Shown here one piece after another: positions 35,261-44,198 of a stretch of 64,000 nt of DNA; position 1 is the stretch's first letter, and each line of letters opens with the position of its first letter. The notes under the pieces were generated by a model, which saw only the letters and a list, made by a program, of their open reading frames with translations, was not told the DNA's origin and did not search any database. Both the position numbers and the translations under genes were made by a program. Source of the DNA: Nocardia takedensis NBRC 100417 (GTDB lineage Bacteria > Actinomycetota > Actinomycetes > Mycobacteriales > Mycobacteriaceae); the NCBI RefSeq assembly GCF_000308695.1, contig NZ_BAGG01000061.1:1-64000 (forward strand), given 5' to 3'.

Positions 35261-36306
35261 GGCACCTCCATCGGGCTCGACGCGGCGACCGAGCGGGCGA
35301 ACGCGGCAACCCGGTCCAGGAGACGATCGAAGAACACGGCGGGCTCCGCGCGGACCACGATGTCGGCGTTGGGTTCCCGGCCCCACATGCCCGCCCAGTC
35401 GGCCACCGTCATGGCCCTGGTCAGCGCGCCGGTGAGTTCGACGTCGACCGTCGCGGGGCGCAGTACCGCCAGCCCCGGGTCCAGGGCGACGGCGGCGGCG
35501 AACGGATCGTGCATGTGCGCCAGGTAGCCCTGGTCGTAGTGGTGGTGGAACTCGAAGTAGAACCGCACGGCGTCCTCGACGTGCCGCACGATCGGCGAAC
35601 TCGCGCGCGAGCGGGTGCCCGGCGGGTCCGTCAGGGCGACCGGTGCGCTCACGCAACCGGCCAGCGCGGCCAGCCGACCCAGGTGTTCGGGCGTCATCTC
35701 GATGGTCTCGGTGACATCGAGCGGGCAGACCAGCGGACGGCGGTCGGCGGGCGCGGCGGAGAAGGCGTCGAACACCTCCTTGGCGGCCTCCGGGTCGACG
35801 TGGACGTTCCACTCGCTGGTCGGCGTGGTGTTGCCGGGATGGTTGAACGCGCCGCCCATGATCACCAGTCTGCCGAGCAGTCGCGGCAGGTCCGGTTCCA
35901 GGCGCAGCGCCAGCGCCAGATTCGTCAACGGCCCCGTGCACAGGCCGATGATCTCGCCCGGACGCGCGCGCACCAGATCCACCCACATCCGCGCCGCCGA
36001 ACGGTCCGACCAGGTCCGGGTCGGCGCGGGCAGTTCGGCGTACCCGACACCGTGCGGGCCGTGCGTGTCCTCGGTGGTGCGCAGCGGGATCGCCAACGGT
36101 TCGGCCGCGCCGAGGGCGACCTCGATCTCGGGCACACCGCACAGTTCGAGCCAGGCCAGATTGTTCAACGCCACCCGGTCGGCCGCGACGTTGCCCGCCG
36201 TCGACGCGATGCCGAGGATCTCGGCCTCCGGGCTCGCCAGCAGGTACAGCAGGGCCAAGCTGTCATCGATCCCGGTGTCGACGTCGAGAATGATCGGCCT
36301 GCGCAT
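35257..36306 (-). CDS. Inosine/uridine-preferring nucleoside hydrolase
   Basis: Hydrolyses ribonucleosides to base and ribose; 349 residues. The calcium-binding N-terminal motif is ILDVDTGIDDSLALLYLL, followed by GIASTAGNVAADRVALNNL, a GLCTGPLTNLALAL strand, the LVIMGGAFNHPGN loop, and HDPFAAAVALDP near the end, which holds the last Asp ligand. A 7-bp dyad CGGTCGA/TCGACCG lies immediately upstream of its start codon. It is the first gene of a two-gene salvage unit. Confidence 0.92.
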   Translation of the reverse strand: MRRPIILDVDTGIDDSLALLYLLASPEAEILGIASTAGNVAADRVALNNLAWLELCGVPEIEVALGAAEPLAIPLRTTEDTHGPHGVGYAELPAPTRTWSDRSAARMWVDLVRARPGEIIGLCTGPLTNLALALRLEPDLPRLLGRLVIMGGAFNHPGNTTPTSEWNVHVDPEAAKEVFDAFSAAPADRRPLVCPLDVTETIEMTPEHLGRLAALAGCVSAPVALTDPPGTRSRASSPIVRHVEDAVRFYFEFHHHYDQGYLAHMHDPFAAAVALDPGLAVLRPATVDVELTGALTRAMTVADWAGMWGREPNADIVVRAEPAVFFDRLLDRVAAFARSVAASSPMEVP

Positions 36307-36356
36307 CGGTCGAGCCTATCGACCGGCCCGACACCGCCCGCGCGAGGGCGCGACGG

Positions 36357-37727
36357 TCAGCGGGTGCGCACCGGCCAGGCGGGATAGTTGCTGCCGTAAC
36401 CGGGCGCGGGCCAGGCGTAGTCCGGATATTCGGCCAGTGCGGGCGCGGCCGTCACCACCGGCCCGTGCGCGACCGTCGCCTCCGGTGACGGCGGCGTGGC
36501 CTGCGGGTGGTTGAGGGTCCGCCCCGGCGCGGCGAGCAACCAGGACGCGGTGCGCGCCAACGCGACTCGCACGTCACGGCCGATGCCGTCGTAGGTGCGG
36601 GCCGCGAGCGCGTCGATGACGCCCGCCGCCAACAGGTACCCCGAGGCGTGGTCGAGGGCCTGGGCGGGCAGCGCCCCGGGCACCGACGGCGCGCCTTCCA
36701 CGATCGAGATCCCGGTCGCGGCCTGCACGATGCTGTCGAAACCGCGCCGCGCGCCCCACGGGCCGATCTCACCCCATGCGCACACGCGGCCGTGCACCAG
36801 ACCGGGCCGCACGCCGATGTCGAGTCCGGCGTACTCGAGCGCTCCCGGCCGGTAACCGGTGACCAGGACGTCGGCCGAGGCCAGCAGATCCTCGAACACC
36901 GGCGCGCGCAGATCGGCCCTGGTGGACAGCTTGCCCTGGCAGGTGTCGAGGTACTGCCAAGAGATCTCCGGCAGGAACGGCGGGTCGACGCGCAGCACCT
37001 CCGCGCCGAGCAGCGCGAGCGTGCGGGTGGCGACCGGACCGGCGATCACCCTGGTCATGTCCAGTACGCGCACGCCGCGCAGCGGCTGGAACGGCGTGGC
37101 GTCGGACCGGGACAGACTGCCCGCGCGATCCGGCCGCTGCTCGATCGCCACCAGCGGCCCCGAAGCCGCCGCGATCGCCTCGGGCGTACCCGCCCACTCT
37201 TCTTCGGTGCGCACCCGCACCGCGATCGCGCCGTGCGCGGCGGCCGCTTCCTCGACGTCCTCGGCGCGGCTCATCGCCAATTGCGCCACCGCCAGATCGA
37301 TCGGCGCGTTGTCGGGTAGGTTGAGCGCGCCCAGCAGGCGGGCGCGGTGGTGCGGGTAGTTCGCGTGGGTGCGGACCCAGCCGTCGTAGGTCGGGAAGAA
37401 GCCCGACAGGTCGGCGAAGATCGCGGGCGGCCTGCCCTCGGTGCGGAACAGGCGTTCGCTCGAGAACGAGGCGGCGATGCGTTCGGGAACGATCCGATGG
37501 GCCACCGGGGCCAGTCCGTGCGCGTCGCGCATCCGGTTGGCCGCCGTGGTCAACGCCGCGATCGAACCGGCCGCCAGACTCCACACCGGCAAGGTCGCGG
37601 CGAGGTGTCCGCCGGGGTCGGGCGCCCGGTCGATGACGGAGGTGGGGACACCTATGCCGGTTTCGTACTCGTGGACCAGCCGTGCGTGATCGTTCACCAC
37701 ACCGACAGTAATAGTTCCGGGCGGCAT
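36357..37727 (-). CDS. CaiB/BaiF-type CoA transferase
   Basis: Class III CoA-transferase, 456 residues. The hallmark PLRGVRVLDMTRVIAGPVATRTLALLGAEVLRVDPP lies near residue 215, preceded by an unusual 210-residue N-terminal region instead of the standard start, and followed by LLASADVLVTGYRPGALEYAGL and a C-terminal RDVRVALARTASWLL. The family Asp nucleophile (after the first domain, DLxxxx) falls at LSTRADLRAP. N-terminal sequence such as GFFPTYDGWVRTHANYPHHRARLL resembles a second, degenerate transferase half, so this may be a fused two-domain enzyme. Substrate unknown. Confidence 0.82.
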   Translation of the reverse strand: MPPGTITVGVVNDHARLVHEYETGIGVPTSVIDRAPDPGGHLAATLPVWSLAAGSIAALTTAANRMRDAHGLAPVAHRIVPERIAASFSSERLFRTEGRPPAIFADLSGFFPTYDGWVRTHANYPHHRARLLGALNLPDNAPIDLAVAQLAMSRAEDVEEAAAAHGAIAVRVRTEEEWAGTPEAIAAASGPLVAIEQRPDRAGSLSRSDATPFQPLRGVRVLDMTRVIAGPVATRTLALLGAEVLRVDPPFLPEISWQYLDTCQGKLSTRADLRAPVFEDLLASADVLVTGYRPGALEYAGLDIGVRPGLVHGRVCAWGEIGPWGARRGFDSIVQAATGISIVEGAPSVPGALPAQALDHASGYLLAAGVIDALAARTYDGIGRDVRVALARTASWLLAAPGRTLNHPQATPPSPEATVAHGPVVTAAPALAEYPDYAWPAPGYGSNYPAWPVRTR

Positions 37728-37890
37728 GCGTTGCCTCGAAGGCCGCCCGGTCGGTTACGGCAACCGCGCTGCGATACAGCGCAATCGAGCCGCCCCGACG
37801 CCGACCCCGCTGCGCGGCAACGGTGTCCGTCGCGTGGCCGCGCGCGCGTGACCACCCGATATCGGTACGGCGACGGTCACGGGGAAGCGG

Positions 37891-39348
37891 TCACCAGGGG
37901 GAGGGGCGGTAGTCCTTGAGGAAGCAGCCGAACAGATCGGTTCCGCTCTCGCCCCGCACGATCGGGTCGTAGACGCGCGCCGCGCCGTCGACCAGGTCCA
38001 GCGGCGCGTGGAAACCCTCCTCGGCCAGGCGCATCTTGGTGTAGTGCGGGCGCTCGTCGGTGATCCACCCGGTGTCCACGGCGGTCATCAGGATCGAGTC
38101 CTGCTCGAACATCTCCGCCGCGCTGGTGCGGGTCAGCATGTTCAGCGCCGCCTTGGCCATATTGGTGTGCGGATGTCCAGGCCCCTTGTAGGCGCGGGAG
38201 AACTGACCCTCCATCGCCGAGACGTTCACGACGTACTTGCGGCGCGCCGCGGCCGCCGCCATCGTCGGCCGCAACCGCGAGACCAGGATGAACGGCGCCA
38301 CCGAATTGCACAGTTGCACCTCGAGCAGTTCGGTCGGGTCCACCTCGGCGACCGTCTGCACCCAGCTGTTGGTGTGCGCCAGGTCGGGCACCAGCCCGCC
38401 CGCGTCGATCGCGATCCCGCGCGAAATGCGTTCGGGGGTGGCCGATCCCGCGACCATCGCCAGTTCGGCGACGTCGGCGGCGGTGAGGGAGGGGGTCAGC
38501 GACGCGGTCAGCGCGGTGGGGTGGGCCTGCATGGTCTTGCCGAAGCTGACCACCTCGGGCAGTTCCCCGGCGGGCAGCGGACCGGACTCCGCCTCCACCA
38601 GCGCGCTGTACGCGCCGGGGGAGCGGCGCACGGTCTGGGCGGCGTTGTTGATCAGGATGTCCAGCGGTCCCTGCGCGGCCACATCCTCGGTCAGGGCCAC
38701 CACCTGGGCCGGGTCGCGCAGGTCGATGCCGACCACGCGCAGTCGGTGCAGCCAGTGCGCGCTGTCCTCCATCGCGGCGAAACGACGGATCGCGTCGTTG
38801 GGGAAGCGGGTGGTGATGGTGGTGTGCGCGCCGTCGCGCAGCAGTCGCAGCGCGATGTACATGCCGATCTTGGCGCGCCCGCCGGTCAGCAGCGCGCGGC
38901 GGCCGGACAGGTCGGTGCGCGCGTCGCGGCGGGTGTGGCTGTCGGCGGCGCACTCCGGGCACAACTGGTGGTAGAAGGCGTCGACCCGGGTGTAGCGCTG
39001 TTTGCAGATGTAGCAGGGGCGCGGCCGCAGCAGCGTGCCCGCGCTGCCGCCCTGGGTCGCCGAGCTGAGCGGGATGCCCGCCGTCTCGTCATCGATGCGG
39101 TTCGGCGATCCGGTCGCCGTCGCGGCGACCACCGCGCGGTCGGCCTCCGACACCGCGGCCCGCGCCTCCAGACGGCGACGGTTCTTCAGCTTCTTGAACA
39201 TGTGCCCCACGGCCCGCTGCACGGCCACCGAATCCGGGTGGTCCTTGTCCAGCGCGCCCGCCTGCTCGAGCACGCGCAGGCAGACGGCGAGATCCTCCGG
39301 GGCGATGGCCGGGTCGGACAGGGTGGGCGACGGGGTGTGTGCGGCCAT
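37891..39348 (-). CDS. Large SDR oxidoreductase with N-terminal zinc ribbon
   Basis: A 485-residue cytosolic protein. Four cysteines, C112, C115, C130 and C133 (CYICK and CPEC), form a likely zinc ribbon, followed by an SDR domain from LSGRRALLTGGRAKIGMYIAL (TGGxxxIG at 155-162) with LDILINNAAQTVRR and VVNVSAMEGQFSR. At the catalytic position the usual YxxxK is replaced in HTNMAKAALNML, where T stands for Tyr; this divergence seems to belong to the family and not to decay. The start at 39348 is chosen by the onset of family-like sequence. Function unknown. Confidence 0.82.
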   Translation of the reverse strand: MAAHTPSPTLSDPAIAPEDLAVCLRVLEQAGALDKDHPDSVAVQRAVGHMFKKLKNRRRLEARAAVSEADRAVVAATATGSPNRIDDETAGIPLSSATQGGSAGTLLRPRPCYICKQRYTRVDAFYHQLCPECAADSHTRRDARTDLSGRRALLTGGRAKIGMYIALRLLRDGAHTTITTRFPNDAIRRFAAMEDSAHWLHRLRVVGIDLRDPAQVVALTEDVAAQGPLDILINNAAQTVRRSPGAYSALVEAESGPLPAGELPEVVSFGKTMQAHPTALTASLTPSLTAADVAELAMVAGSATPERISRGIAIDAGGLVPDLAHTNSWVQTVAEVDPTELLEVQLCNSVAPFILVSRLRPTMAAAAARRKYVVNVSAMEGQFSRAYKGPGHPHTNMAKAALNMLTRTSAAEMFEQDSILMTAVDTGWITDERPHYTKMRLAEEGFHAPLDLVDGAARVYDPIVRGESGTDLFGCFLKDYRPSPW

Positions 39349-39455
39349 CGGAGTGCGGGGCGATCCTTCGTGAACGGGTGCGTGCGGACCCGACCATTGT
39401 CGCATTCCCGCAGCGTGCGGTCCGACGGGCCGGGACCGGCGGCCCGCGGGCCCGC

Positions 39456-40409
39456 TCAGCGTCCGGCGCTGTCGGTCCCCGGATGGGAGGTGTTGGCGGC
39501 TTCCAGGTCGTCGACGAAGTTGGCGACGGCCTCGGCGACGAGCAGCGGTTCGGTCACCGGCAGCCAGTGATCGGCCGGGATGGAACTGCGCCACAGCCGG
39601 TCCACCCACCGGGCGCTGCTGTAGTAGAGGAACGGCGGGACGAACACGTCGGTGGTGTCGACCACCAGTTGCACCGGGACGGCGGTGTGGCGGTGCCGGG
39701 GCCGCAACAGGTGGTGGGCCAGGTTGACGCAGGCGATGCGCGCGCCCGCGCCCAGATCCGAACGCCAGGTCGGCGCGAAGGTCGCGTGCGCGCGGGAGTA
39801 ACCGCCGAGCAGTTCGATCGCCCAGGTCCGCACCCGCGGCGGCAGGCCCAGTCGCTGCGCGGCGATGCGCACCGTGCGTCCGCCGCGCCACCACAGTCGG
39901 TGGTCGGCCAGCATCTGCACGGTGTCGCGGGGGTGGGTCACCAGTTCCCGCAGGACCGACCCGACATGGTCCAGGTTGGGTCCGGCGATGGCGGTGAACG
40001 AGGCGATCCTGGTGTTGGCGCGTTCGTCACAGACCGCCTCCCAGATCTGCACCGCGCCCCACCCGTGACCGCACACGTGCACCGGGCGGTGCGGGCTGAC
40101 GCGGTCGATCACGGCGAAGAAGTCCTCGGCGAGCCGATCGAGGCGGTAGTCGGCGCAGGCGTTCGGGCCGTCGGAGCGGCCGTGGCCGCGCACGTCGTAG
40201 GTGATGACCCGGAATCCGTCGGCGAGCAGCACCGCGACGTCGGACCAGACCCGGTGGGTGTCGGTCAGTCCGTGCACCAGCACCAGCGGATCGGCCGCGA
40301 GCGACCCCCATTCGTAGACGGCCAGGTCGATGCCCGCGCCCCGCACGAACGAGGTGCGGCTGGGCCGGTGGACGCTCGCCGGGTCGGCGCCGTCGGAGGG
40401 TCGGTTCAT
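39456..40409 (-). CDS. Alpha/beta hydrolase (EphD-like) with glycine at the nucleophile
   Basis: A 317-residue alpha/beta hydrolase. The oxyanion region LVLVHGLTDTHRVW, VITYDVRGHGRSDGP and the catalytic-His end IPADHWLPV are intact. The nucleophile elbow is G114-H115-G116-W117-G118, where EphD-type epoxide hydrolases have GHDWG and esterases GHSxG. G116 is coded by GGG, so one base change from GAG, or two from GAC, may have occurred. Catalysis by the usual mechanism is therefore unlikely. It lies divergent from a TetR with matched operators. Confidence 0.85.
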   Translation of the reverse strand: MNRPSDGADPASVHRPSRTSFVRGAGIDLAVYEWGSLAADPLVLVHGLTDTHRVWSDVAVLLADGFRVITYDVRGHGRSDGPNACADYRLDRLAEDFFAVIDRVSPHRPVHVCGHGWGAVQIWEAVCDERANTRIASFTAIAGPNLDHVGSVLRELVTHPRDTVQMLADHRLWWRGGRTVRIAAQRLGLPPRVRTWAIELLGGYSRAHATFAPTWRSDLGAGARIACVNLAHHLLRPRHRHTAVPVQLVVDTTDVFVPPFLYYSSARWVDRLWRSSIPADHWLPVTEPLLVAEAVANFVDDLEAANTSHPGTDSAGR

Positions 40410-40457
40410 GGGCTGCTCCGGTCGATGGGCGCTCGGCCGGGCGCGCGGGGCACCCGT

Positions 40458-40474
40458 ACGTACCACCGGTACGT
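40458..40474. promoter_or_regulatory. TetR operator near the hydrolase promoter
   Basis: ACGTACC-ACC-GGTACGT, a perfect 7-bp dyad, 49 bp upstream of the hydrolase start (40409). The same half-sites recur at 40587 with another 3-base centre. Confidence 0.72.
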
Positions 40475-40586
40475 TGCTCGATACTGACAGTACGTCCGCC
40501 CCCTCCGCAACGGGCGATGTACGGACCGCGTATGACGTGGGTCACGCGCGGTCCGACCGGCGATCGCGCCGCGCGGACGGGCCGAG

Positions 40587-40601
40587 CGTACCGGCGGTAC
40601 G
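40587..40601. promoter_or_regulatory. TetR operator at the regulator promoter
   Basis: CGTACC-GGC-GGTACG, a perfect 6-bp dyad with the same arms as the site at 40458. It lies 16 bp upstream of the GTG start of the TetR gene at 40617, overlapping the place where the -10 element should be, so autorepression is likely. Confidence 0.72.
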
Positions 40602-40616
40602 TGTAAGCTGCCTGGC

Positions 40617-41315
40617 GTGCCACGTGCGAGAACCCGATCAGCGCCGCGGACCATTTCCCGCGCCGAGATCGTCGACGCCGCGATCCGGGTGATCGATCGC
40701 GACGGACCGCGCCCGAGCATGGACGACATCGCCCGCGAGGCCCACATCACCAAACCCCGCCTGTACCGGCGCTTCGTCGACAAAGCCGACCTCTACACCG
40801 AGATCGGCGACCGGATGGCCCGCTCGGCCGCCGCGGCGGCGGGCGCGGACCTGACGCTGATGCTGCAACCGCCGCGGGTGGCGCTGCGGCGGGTTTTGAC
40901 GGGGTACGCCGATTCCATCCTGCGGCACCCCAACGTGTTCCGCTTCCTCGGCCAGGCGCAACTGGCTCAGCAGGACGACGGTTCGGTCCTGCAATTCGAT
41001 CTGGGCCGCGCGGCCGCGGGCCGGGTCGCCGCGCAGGCCCGCGAGATCGCCGAACCGCTACCGATCGACGCCGCGGGCATCGATTACCTGTCCCGCGCGG
41101 TGGTCGGCGTGGTGGTGGCCACCACGGATCTGTGGCTGGGCGACGCGGGCAGGCCCGAACCCGAGCACACCGACGAATTCGTCGATCAGGCCAGCGAATT
41201 CGTCTGGGGTCTGATCGACGGCTACCTGCGTCGCCAGGGCATCTCCGCCGATCCGGACACCCCGATCTTCACCACCCTCGCCGCCGTCGACCAGCGCGGT
41301 CGCGCCGCGGGCTGA
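40617..41315 (+). CDS. TetR family repressor, divergent from the hydrolase
   Basis: DNA-binding regulator of 232 residues, GTG start. The helix-turn-helix is AREAHITKPRLYRRFVDKADLY after TISRAEIVDAAIRVIDRDGPRPSMDDI. The C-terminal half is helical and hydrophobic, without a recognisable ligand motif. Two matching dyads flank the divergent promoters, so its targets are itself and the EphD-like hydrolase. Its stop codon sits in the loop of a hairpin. Confidence 0.88.
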   Translation: MPRARTRSAPRTISRAEIVDAAIRVIDRDGPRPSMDDIAREAHITKPRLYRRFVDKADLYTEIGDRMARSAAAAAGADLTLMLQPPRVALRRVLTGYADSILRHPNVFRFLGQAQLAQQDDGSVLQFDLGRAAAGRVAAQAREIAEPLPIDAAGIDYLSRAVVGVVVATTDLWLGDAGRPEPEHTDEFVDQASEFVWGLIDGYLRRQGISADPDTPIFTTLAAVDQRGRAAG

Positions 41316-41324
41316 TCGCCCGCG
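41306..41324 (+). terminator. Hairpin enclosing the TetR stop codon
   Basis: CGCGGGC-TGATC-GCCCGCG, a perfect 7-bp stem whose loop contains the TGA stop at 41313-41315. It may terminate transcription right at the gene end. Confidence 0.5.
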
Positions 41325-41461
41325 CCCCCGCACCGGCAACCCGCTGACCAGCGCCGGTCCGACGTGCGCGCCGTTTTGTTGACAGGATGCCAATAATTGG
41401 GGACTCTGATGCAGGGCGGACACGGAGGTCGGCCCATCGGCAGCGAGACAAAGGATCGGCA

Positions 41462-42607
41462 ATGGCACGTGCGGCGTGGAGCGACGACGAGGTTGAAGCG
41501 GTACGGGAACTCGCGCGGAACTTCTTCGACAAGGAAGTCGTCCCGCACGAGGAGAAGTACGTCAAGCAGGGACACCCGGACCGCCACCTGTACAACCGCG
41601 CGGGCGAACTCGGTCTGCTGTGTCCGGCTGTGCCCGCCGAATACGGCGGCGGTGGCGGCACCTTCGCCCACGAGGCCGCCATCATCGAGGAACAGGCTTT
41701 CGCCGGTGACGGATCGCTGGGCGTCTCCGTGCACAGCTCGATCATCGCCCCCTACATCCAGCACTTCGGCACCGAGGAACTACGGCAGCGCGTGCTGCCC
41801 AAGGCCGTCTCCGGTGAGATGGTGCTCTCCATCGGCATGACCGAGCCGGGCACCGGATCGGACCTGCAGAACATCAAGACCAGGGCCGTGCGCGAGGGCG
41901 ACGAATACGTCATCACCGGCTCCAAGATCTTCATCACCAACGGCTGGCTGTGCGACGGCATCGTCATCGCCGCCAAGACCGACCCCACCAAGGGCGCGGC
42001 GGGCGTCTCGCTGATCTTCGCCGAGGTCTCCGACGACACCCCCGGCTTCAAGCGCGGCCGCATCCTGGACAAGATGGGCGGCAAGGCCCAGGACACCGCG
42101 GAGTTGTTCTTCGACGGACTGCGCGTGCCCGCGAGCAACCTGCTCGGTGAGGCCGAGGGCCAGGGCTTCTACCAGATGATGCAGATGCTGGCCCAGGAAC
42201 GCCTGGTCACCGGCATCATCGCGGTGGCGATGATGGAGAAGGCCGTCGCGCTGACCATCGAATACACCAAGGGCCGCGAGGCGTTCGGCAAGCCGCTCTA
42301 CGCCATGCAGAACACCAAATTCGAGCTGGCCGAATGTGCCACCCTCGCCAAGGTGTCGCGCACCTTCCTCGACGACTGCATCACCAAGCATCTGCGCGGC
42401 GAACTGGACATCCCCACCGCGGCCATGTCGAAGTACTGGCTGACCGACCAGCTGGGTATCGTGGTCGATCGCTGCCTGCAACTGTTCGGCGGCTACGGCT
42501 ACATGACCGAATACCCCATTTCCCAGCTGTACACCGGTGCCCGCGTGCTGCGCATCCTGGCGGGCAGCAACGAAGTGATGAAGGATCTCATTGCACGATC
42601 TCTCTGA
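41462..42607 (+). CDS. Acyl-CoA dehydrogenase
   Basis: FAD-dependent acyl-CoA dehydrogenase, 381 residues, oxidising acyl-CoA to enoyl-CoA. FAD-binding SIGMTEPGTGSDLQNIKT and GSKIFITNG, the DKMGGKAQDTAELFFDGLRVPASNLLG core and LQLFGGYGYMTEYPISQLY match the family. The glutamate base is expected in LAGSNEVMKDLIARSL at the C-terminus. The start at 41462 follows the block of weak upstream sequence. A TetR gene begins inside its last 17 bp (TTG at 42591), so the two are coupled. Electron acceptor genes are absent. Confidence 0.93.
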   Translation: MARAAWSDDEVEAVRELARNFFDKEVVPHEEKYVKQGHPDRHLYNRAGELGLLCPAVPAEYGGGGGTFAHEAAIIEEQAFAGDGSLGVSVHSSIIAPYIQHFGTEELRQRVLPKAVSGEMVLSIGMTEPGTGSDLQNIKTRAVREGDEYVITGSKIFITNGWLCDGIVIAAKTDPTKGAAGVSLIFAEVSDDTPGFKRGRILDKMGGKAQDTAELFFDGLRVPASNLLGEAEGQGFYQMMQMLAQERLVTGIIAVAMMEKAVALTIEYTKGREAFGKPLYAMQNTKFELAECATLAKVSRTFLDDCITKHLRGELDIPTAAMSKYWLTDQLGIVVDRCLQLFGGYGYMTEYPISQLYTGARVLRILAGSNEVMKDLIARSL

Positions 42608-43217
42608 GGACGCCCCGCGCCGCAGGCGACTCGAACCCGACGAACGGCGGGCCCAGATCCTGGCCTGCGCCATCGAGATGTTCGGCGAACGTCCCTACGC
42701 GGCGGTCTCCACCGCGGAACTGGCCCAGCGCGCCGGCGTCGCCCGCGGCTTGATCAACCACTATTTCGGCAACAAGCGCGATCTCTACCTCGCGGTCGTG
42801 CGCCGCATGGTGACGCTGCCGCGGCCCGAGGAGATGGTGGTGCCCACCGGGTCGGTGCGCGAGCGCGTCGAGGCCAGTGTGCACTGGCTGCTCGCGACGG
42901 TGGCCGAACACGGCAACACCTGGGTCAAGGTGACCAGTCACGAGGGCGTCGGCGACGACCCCGAGGTGCAGCAGATCCTCGACCAGGCCGACGACGCCGC
43001 CGCCGAACGCATGCTGCTCATGGTCGGAATGGGCGATTCGGCGCACGGCGCGGAATTGCGCGCGCTGGTCCGCGCCTACGGCGGACTGGTGAAGGTCGCG
43101 GGCCGGGAATGGATCGTGCGCGGAACCCTGCGCCGCGAACAGGTGTTCGCGCTGCTGGTGGACATGCTCACCACCCTGGTCACCACCACCATGCCCAGGA
43201 TCGACAGCGCGTCCTGA
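42591..43217 (+). CDS. TetR family regulator coupled to the acyl-CoA dehydrogenase
   Basis: A 208-residue regulator with helix-turn-helix AQRAGVARGLINHYFGNKRDLYLAV, typical of TetR/AcrR proteins. It starts at a TTG 17 bp before the acyl-CoA dehydrogenase stop, so it would be co-expressed and might regulate fatty-acid oxidation from a downstream position in the operon. The C-terminal half is all-helical. A 14-bp stem terminator follows. Confidence 0.85.
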   Translation: MHDLSEDAPRRRRLEPDERRAQILACAIEMFGERPYAAVSTAELAQRAGVARGLINHYFGNKRDLYLAVVRRMVTLPRPEEMVVPTGSVRERVEASVHWLLATVAEHGNTWVKVTSHEGVGDDPEVQQILDQADDAAAERMLLMVGMGDSAHGAELRALVRAYGGLVKVAGREWIVRGTLRREQVFALLVDMLTTLVTTTMPRIDSAS

Positions 43218-43220
43218 ACC

Positions 43221-43262
43221 CGAAAGCGCGCCCGCCGCGAATATGCGACGGGCGCGCTTTCG
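43221..43262 (+). terminator. Strong hairpin after the TetR gene
   Basis: CGAAAGCGCGCCCG and CGGGCGCGCTTTCG form a perfect 14-bp stem around a 14-base loop, three bases after the stop. The second arm contains TTT, so termination without an extra U tract is plausible. Confidence 0.75.
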
Positions 43263-43457
43263 TGTCCCGTGGTAGCCGCTTTCCTTTCCGCGCGCGGCGC
43301 TTTGCGCGAACTCCGGCGTGATCTATCGAACAATTCACGGCCCCCGCTTTCCTACCGCGCGTTGCCGAGGCCCTTTATTGTGTGTCGTAAATCGGGGCGG
43401 GGGTTCGGGCTGCCCGAGGTTCCTGCGCGAGTGGTTTCACGCGAGAGGGACTTGGGA

Positions 43458-44195
43458 ATGGCACGGGGTCGGCAATGGGAGGAACGCTCGCGGTGGCCGG
43501 AATCGGACGACGAAACGCAGTGGTCCGATCCGCGTTCGGAACAGCGGTGGCCGCAACGCGTCGCCGACGGTGACAACGGCGAGGACGATCCGCTGCCGAT
43601 CGTCAATCCTTACGCGGTGGTCGCCCTCGTCGCGGCCCTGATCCTGCTGTTCCCGGTGGCGATCGTGTTCGCCCTGATCTCCTTCGGCTACCCCAAGGGC
43701 CGAGGGATGGCGACGTTCGCGCTGCTGCTGGGCATCGCCCAAGCCGTCGCCGTGGTCGCCTTCGTCGTGGCGAGCGGCAGTTCGCTGACCGACAAGCTAC
43801 CCGGGACCGAGCAGGCCGCCGCCGAACGCACCCCGTCGGCCGCCCTCACGGCCGCCCCACCCGTCGCCGCGCCCACCACCACCGCCGCACCGACCACCAC
43901 GACCGCCGCGCCGAGCGCCACTCCCGTGGCCGCGCGCAAGGGCGCGACCTGCCCGTCCGCCCAGGTCGGCGCGATCGGCCAGAGCAGCGACGGCAGTACG
44001 TTGCTGTGCCTGCAAGTCAGCGGGACATCCAGCAGCTACCAGTGGTCGGGGCCCTACAACGTGGGCACCGGCCGCTATGAATCCGGCGCGACCTGCGATC
44101 CGGGGGTGTCCAAGACCGGGCGCACCGACGACGGTCGAGCGCTGGTCTGCGAGAGCAGCGGCCGCGGCGGCGCCTGGACGCTGTGGACCGAATGA
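43458..44195 (+). CDS. Membrane protein with two TM segments and a Cys-bearing C-terminal domain
   Basis: A 245-residue protein. Residues 1-45 are charged and cytoplasmic, 50-80 and 84-112 form two hydrophobic helices joined by SFGYPKGRGMATF (a DUF4190-like layout), residues 118-160 are a Pro/Thr/Ala linker and 161-245 are a small domain with four cysteines (TCPSAQ, LCLQ, TCDPG, VCESS). The last domain is probably extracellular and disulfide-bonded. A DUF4190 match is likely but not certain. The ATG at 43458 follows GAGAGGGACTTGG; earlier in-frame codons look untranslated. Confidence 0.65.
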   Translation: MARGRQWEERSRWPESDDETQWSDPRSEQRWPQRVADGDNGEDDPLPIVNPYAVVALVAALILLFPVAIVFALISFGYPKGRGMATFALLLGIAQAVAVVAFVVASGSSLTDKLPGTEQAAAERTPSAALTAAPPVAAPTTTAAPTTTTAAPSATPVAARKGATCPSAQVGAIGQSSDGSTLLCLQVSGTSSSYQWSGPYNVGTGRYESGATCDPGVSKTGRTDDGRALVCESSGRGGAWTLWTE

Positions 44196-44198
44196 CCC

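Noticed and set aside
39428..39455. GGCCCGCGGGCC palindrome as terminator of the EphD-like gene
   Set aside because: Short self-complementary GC runs are common at this GC content and the stem here is only about six pairs.
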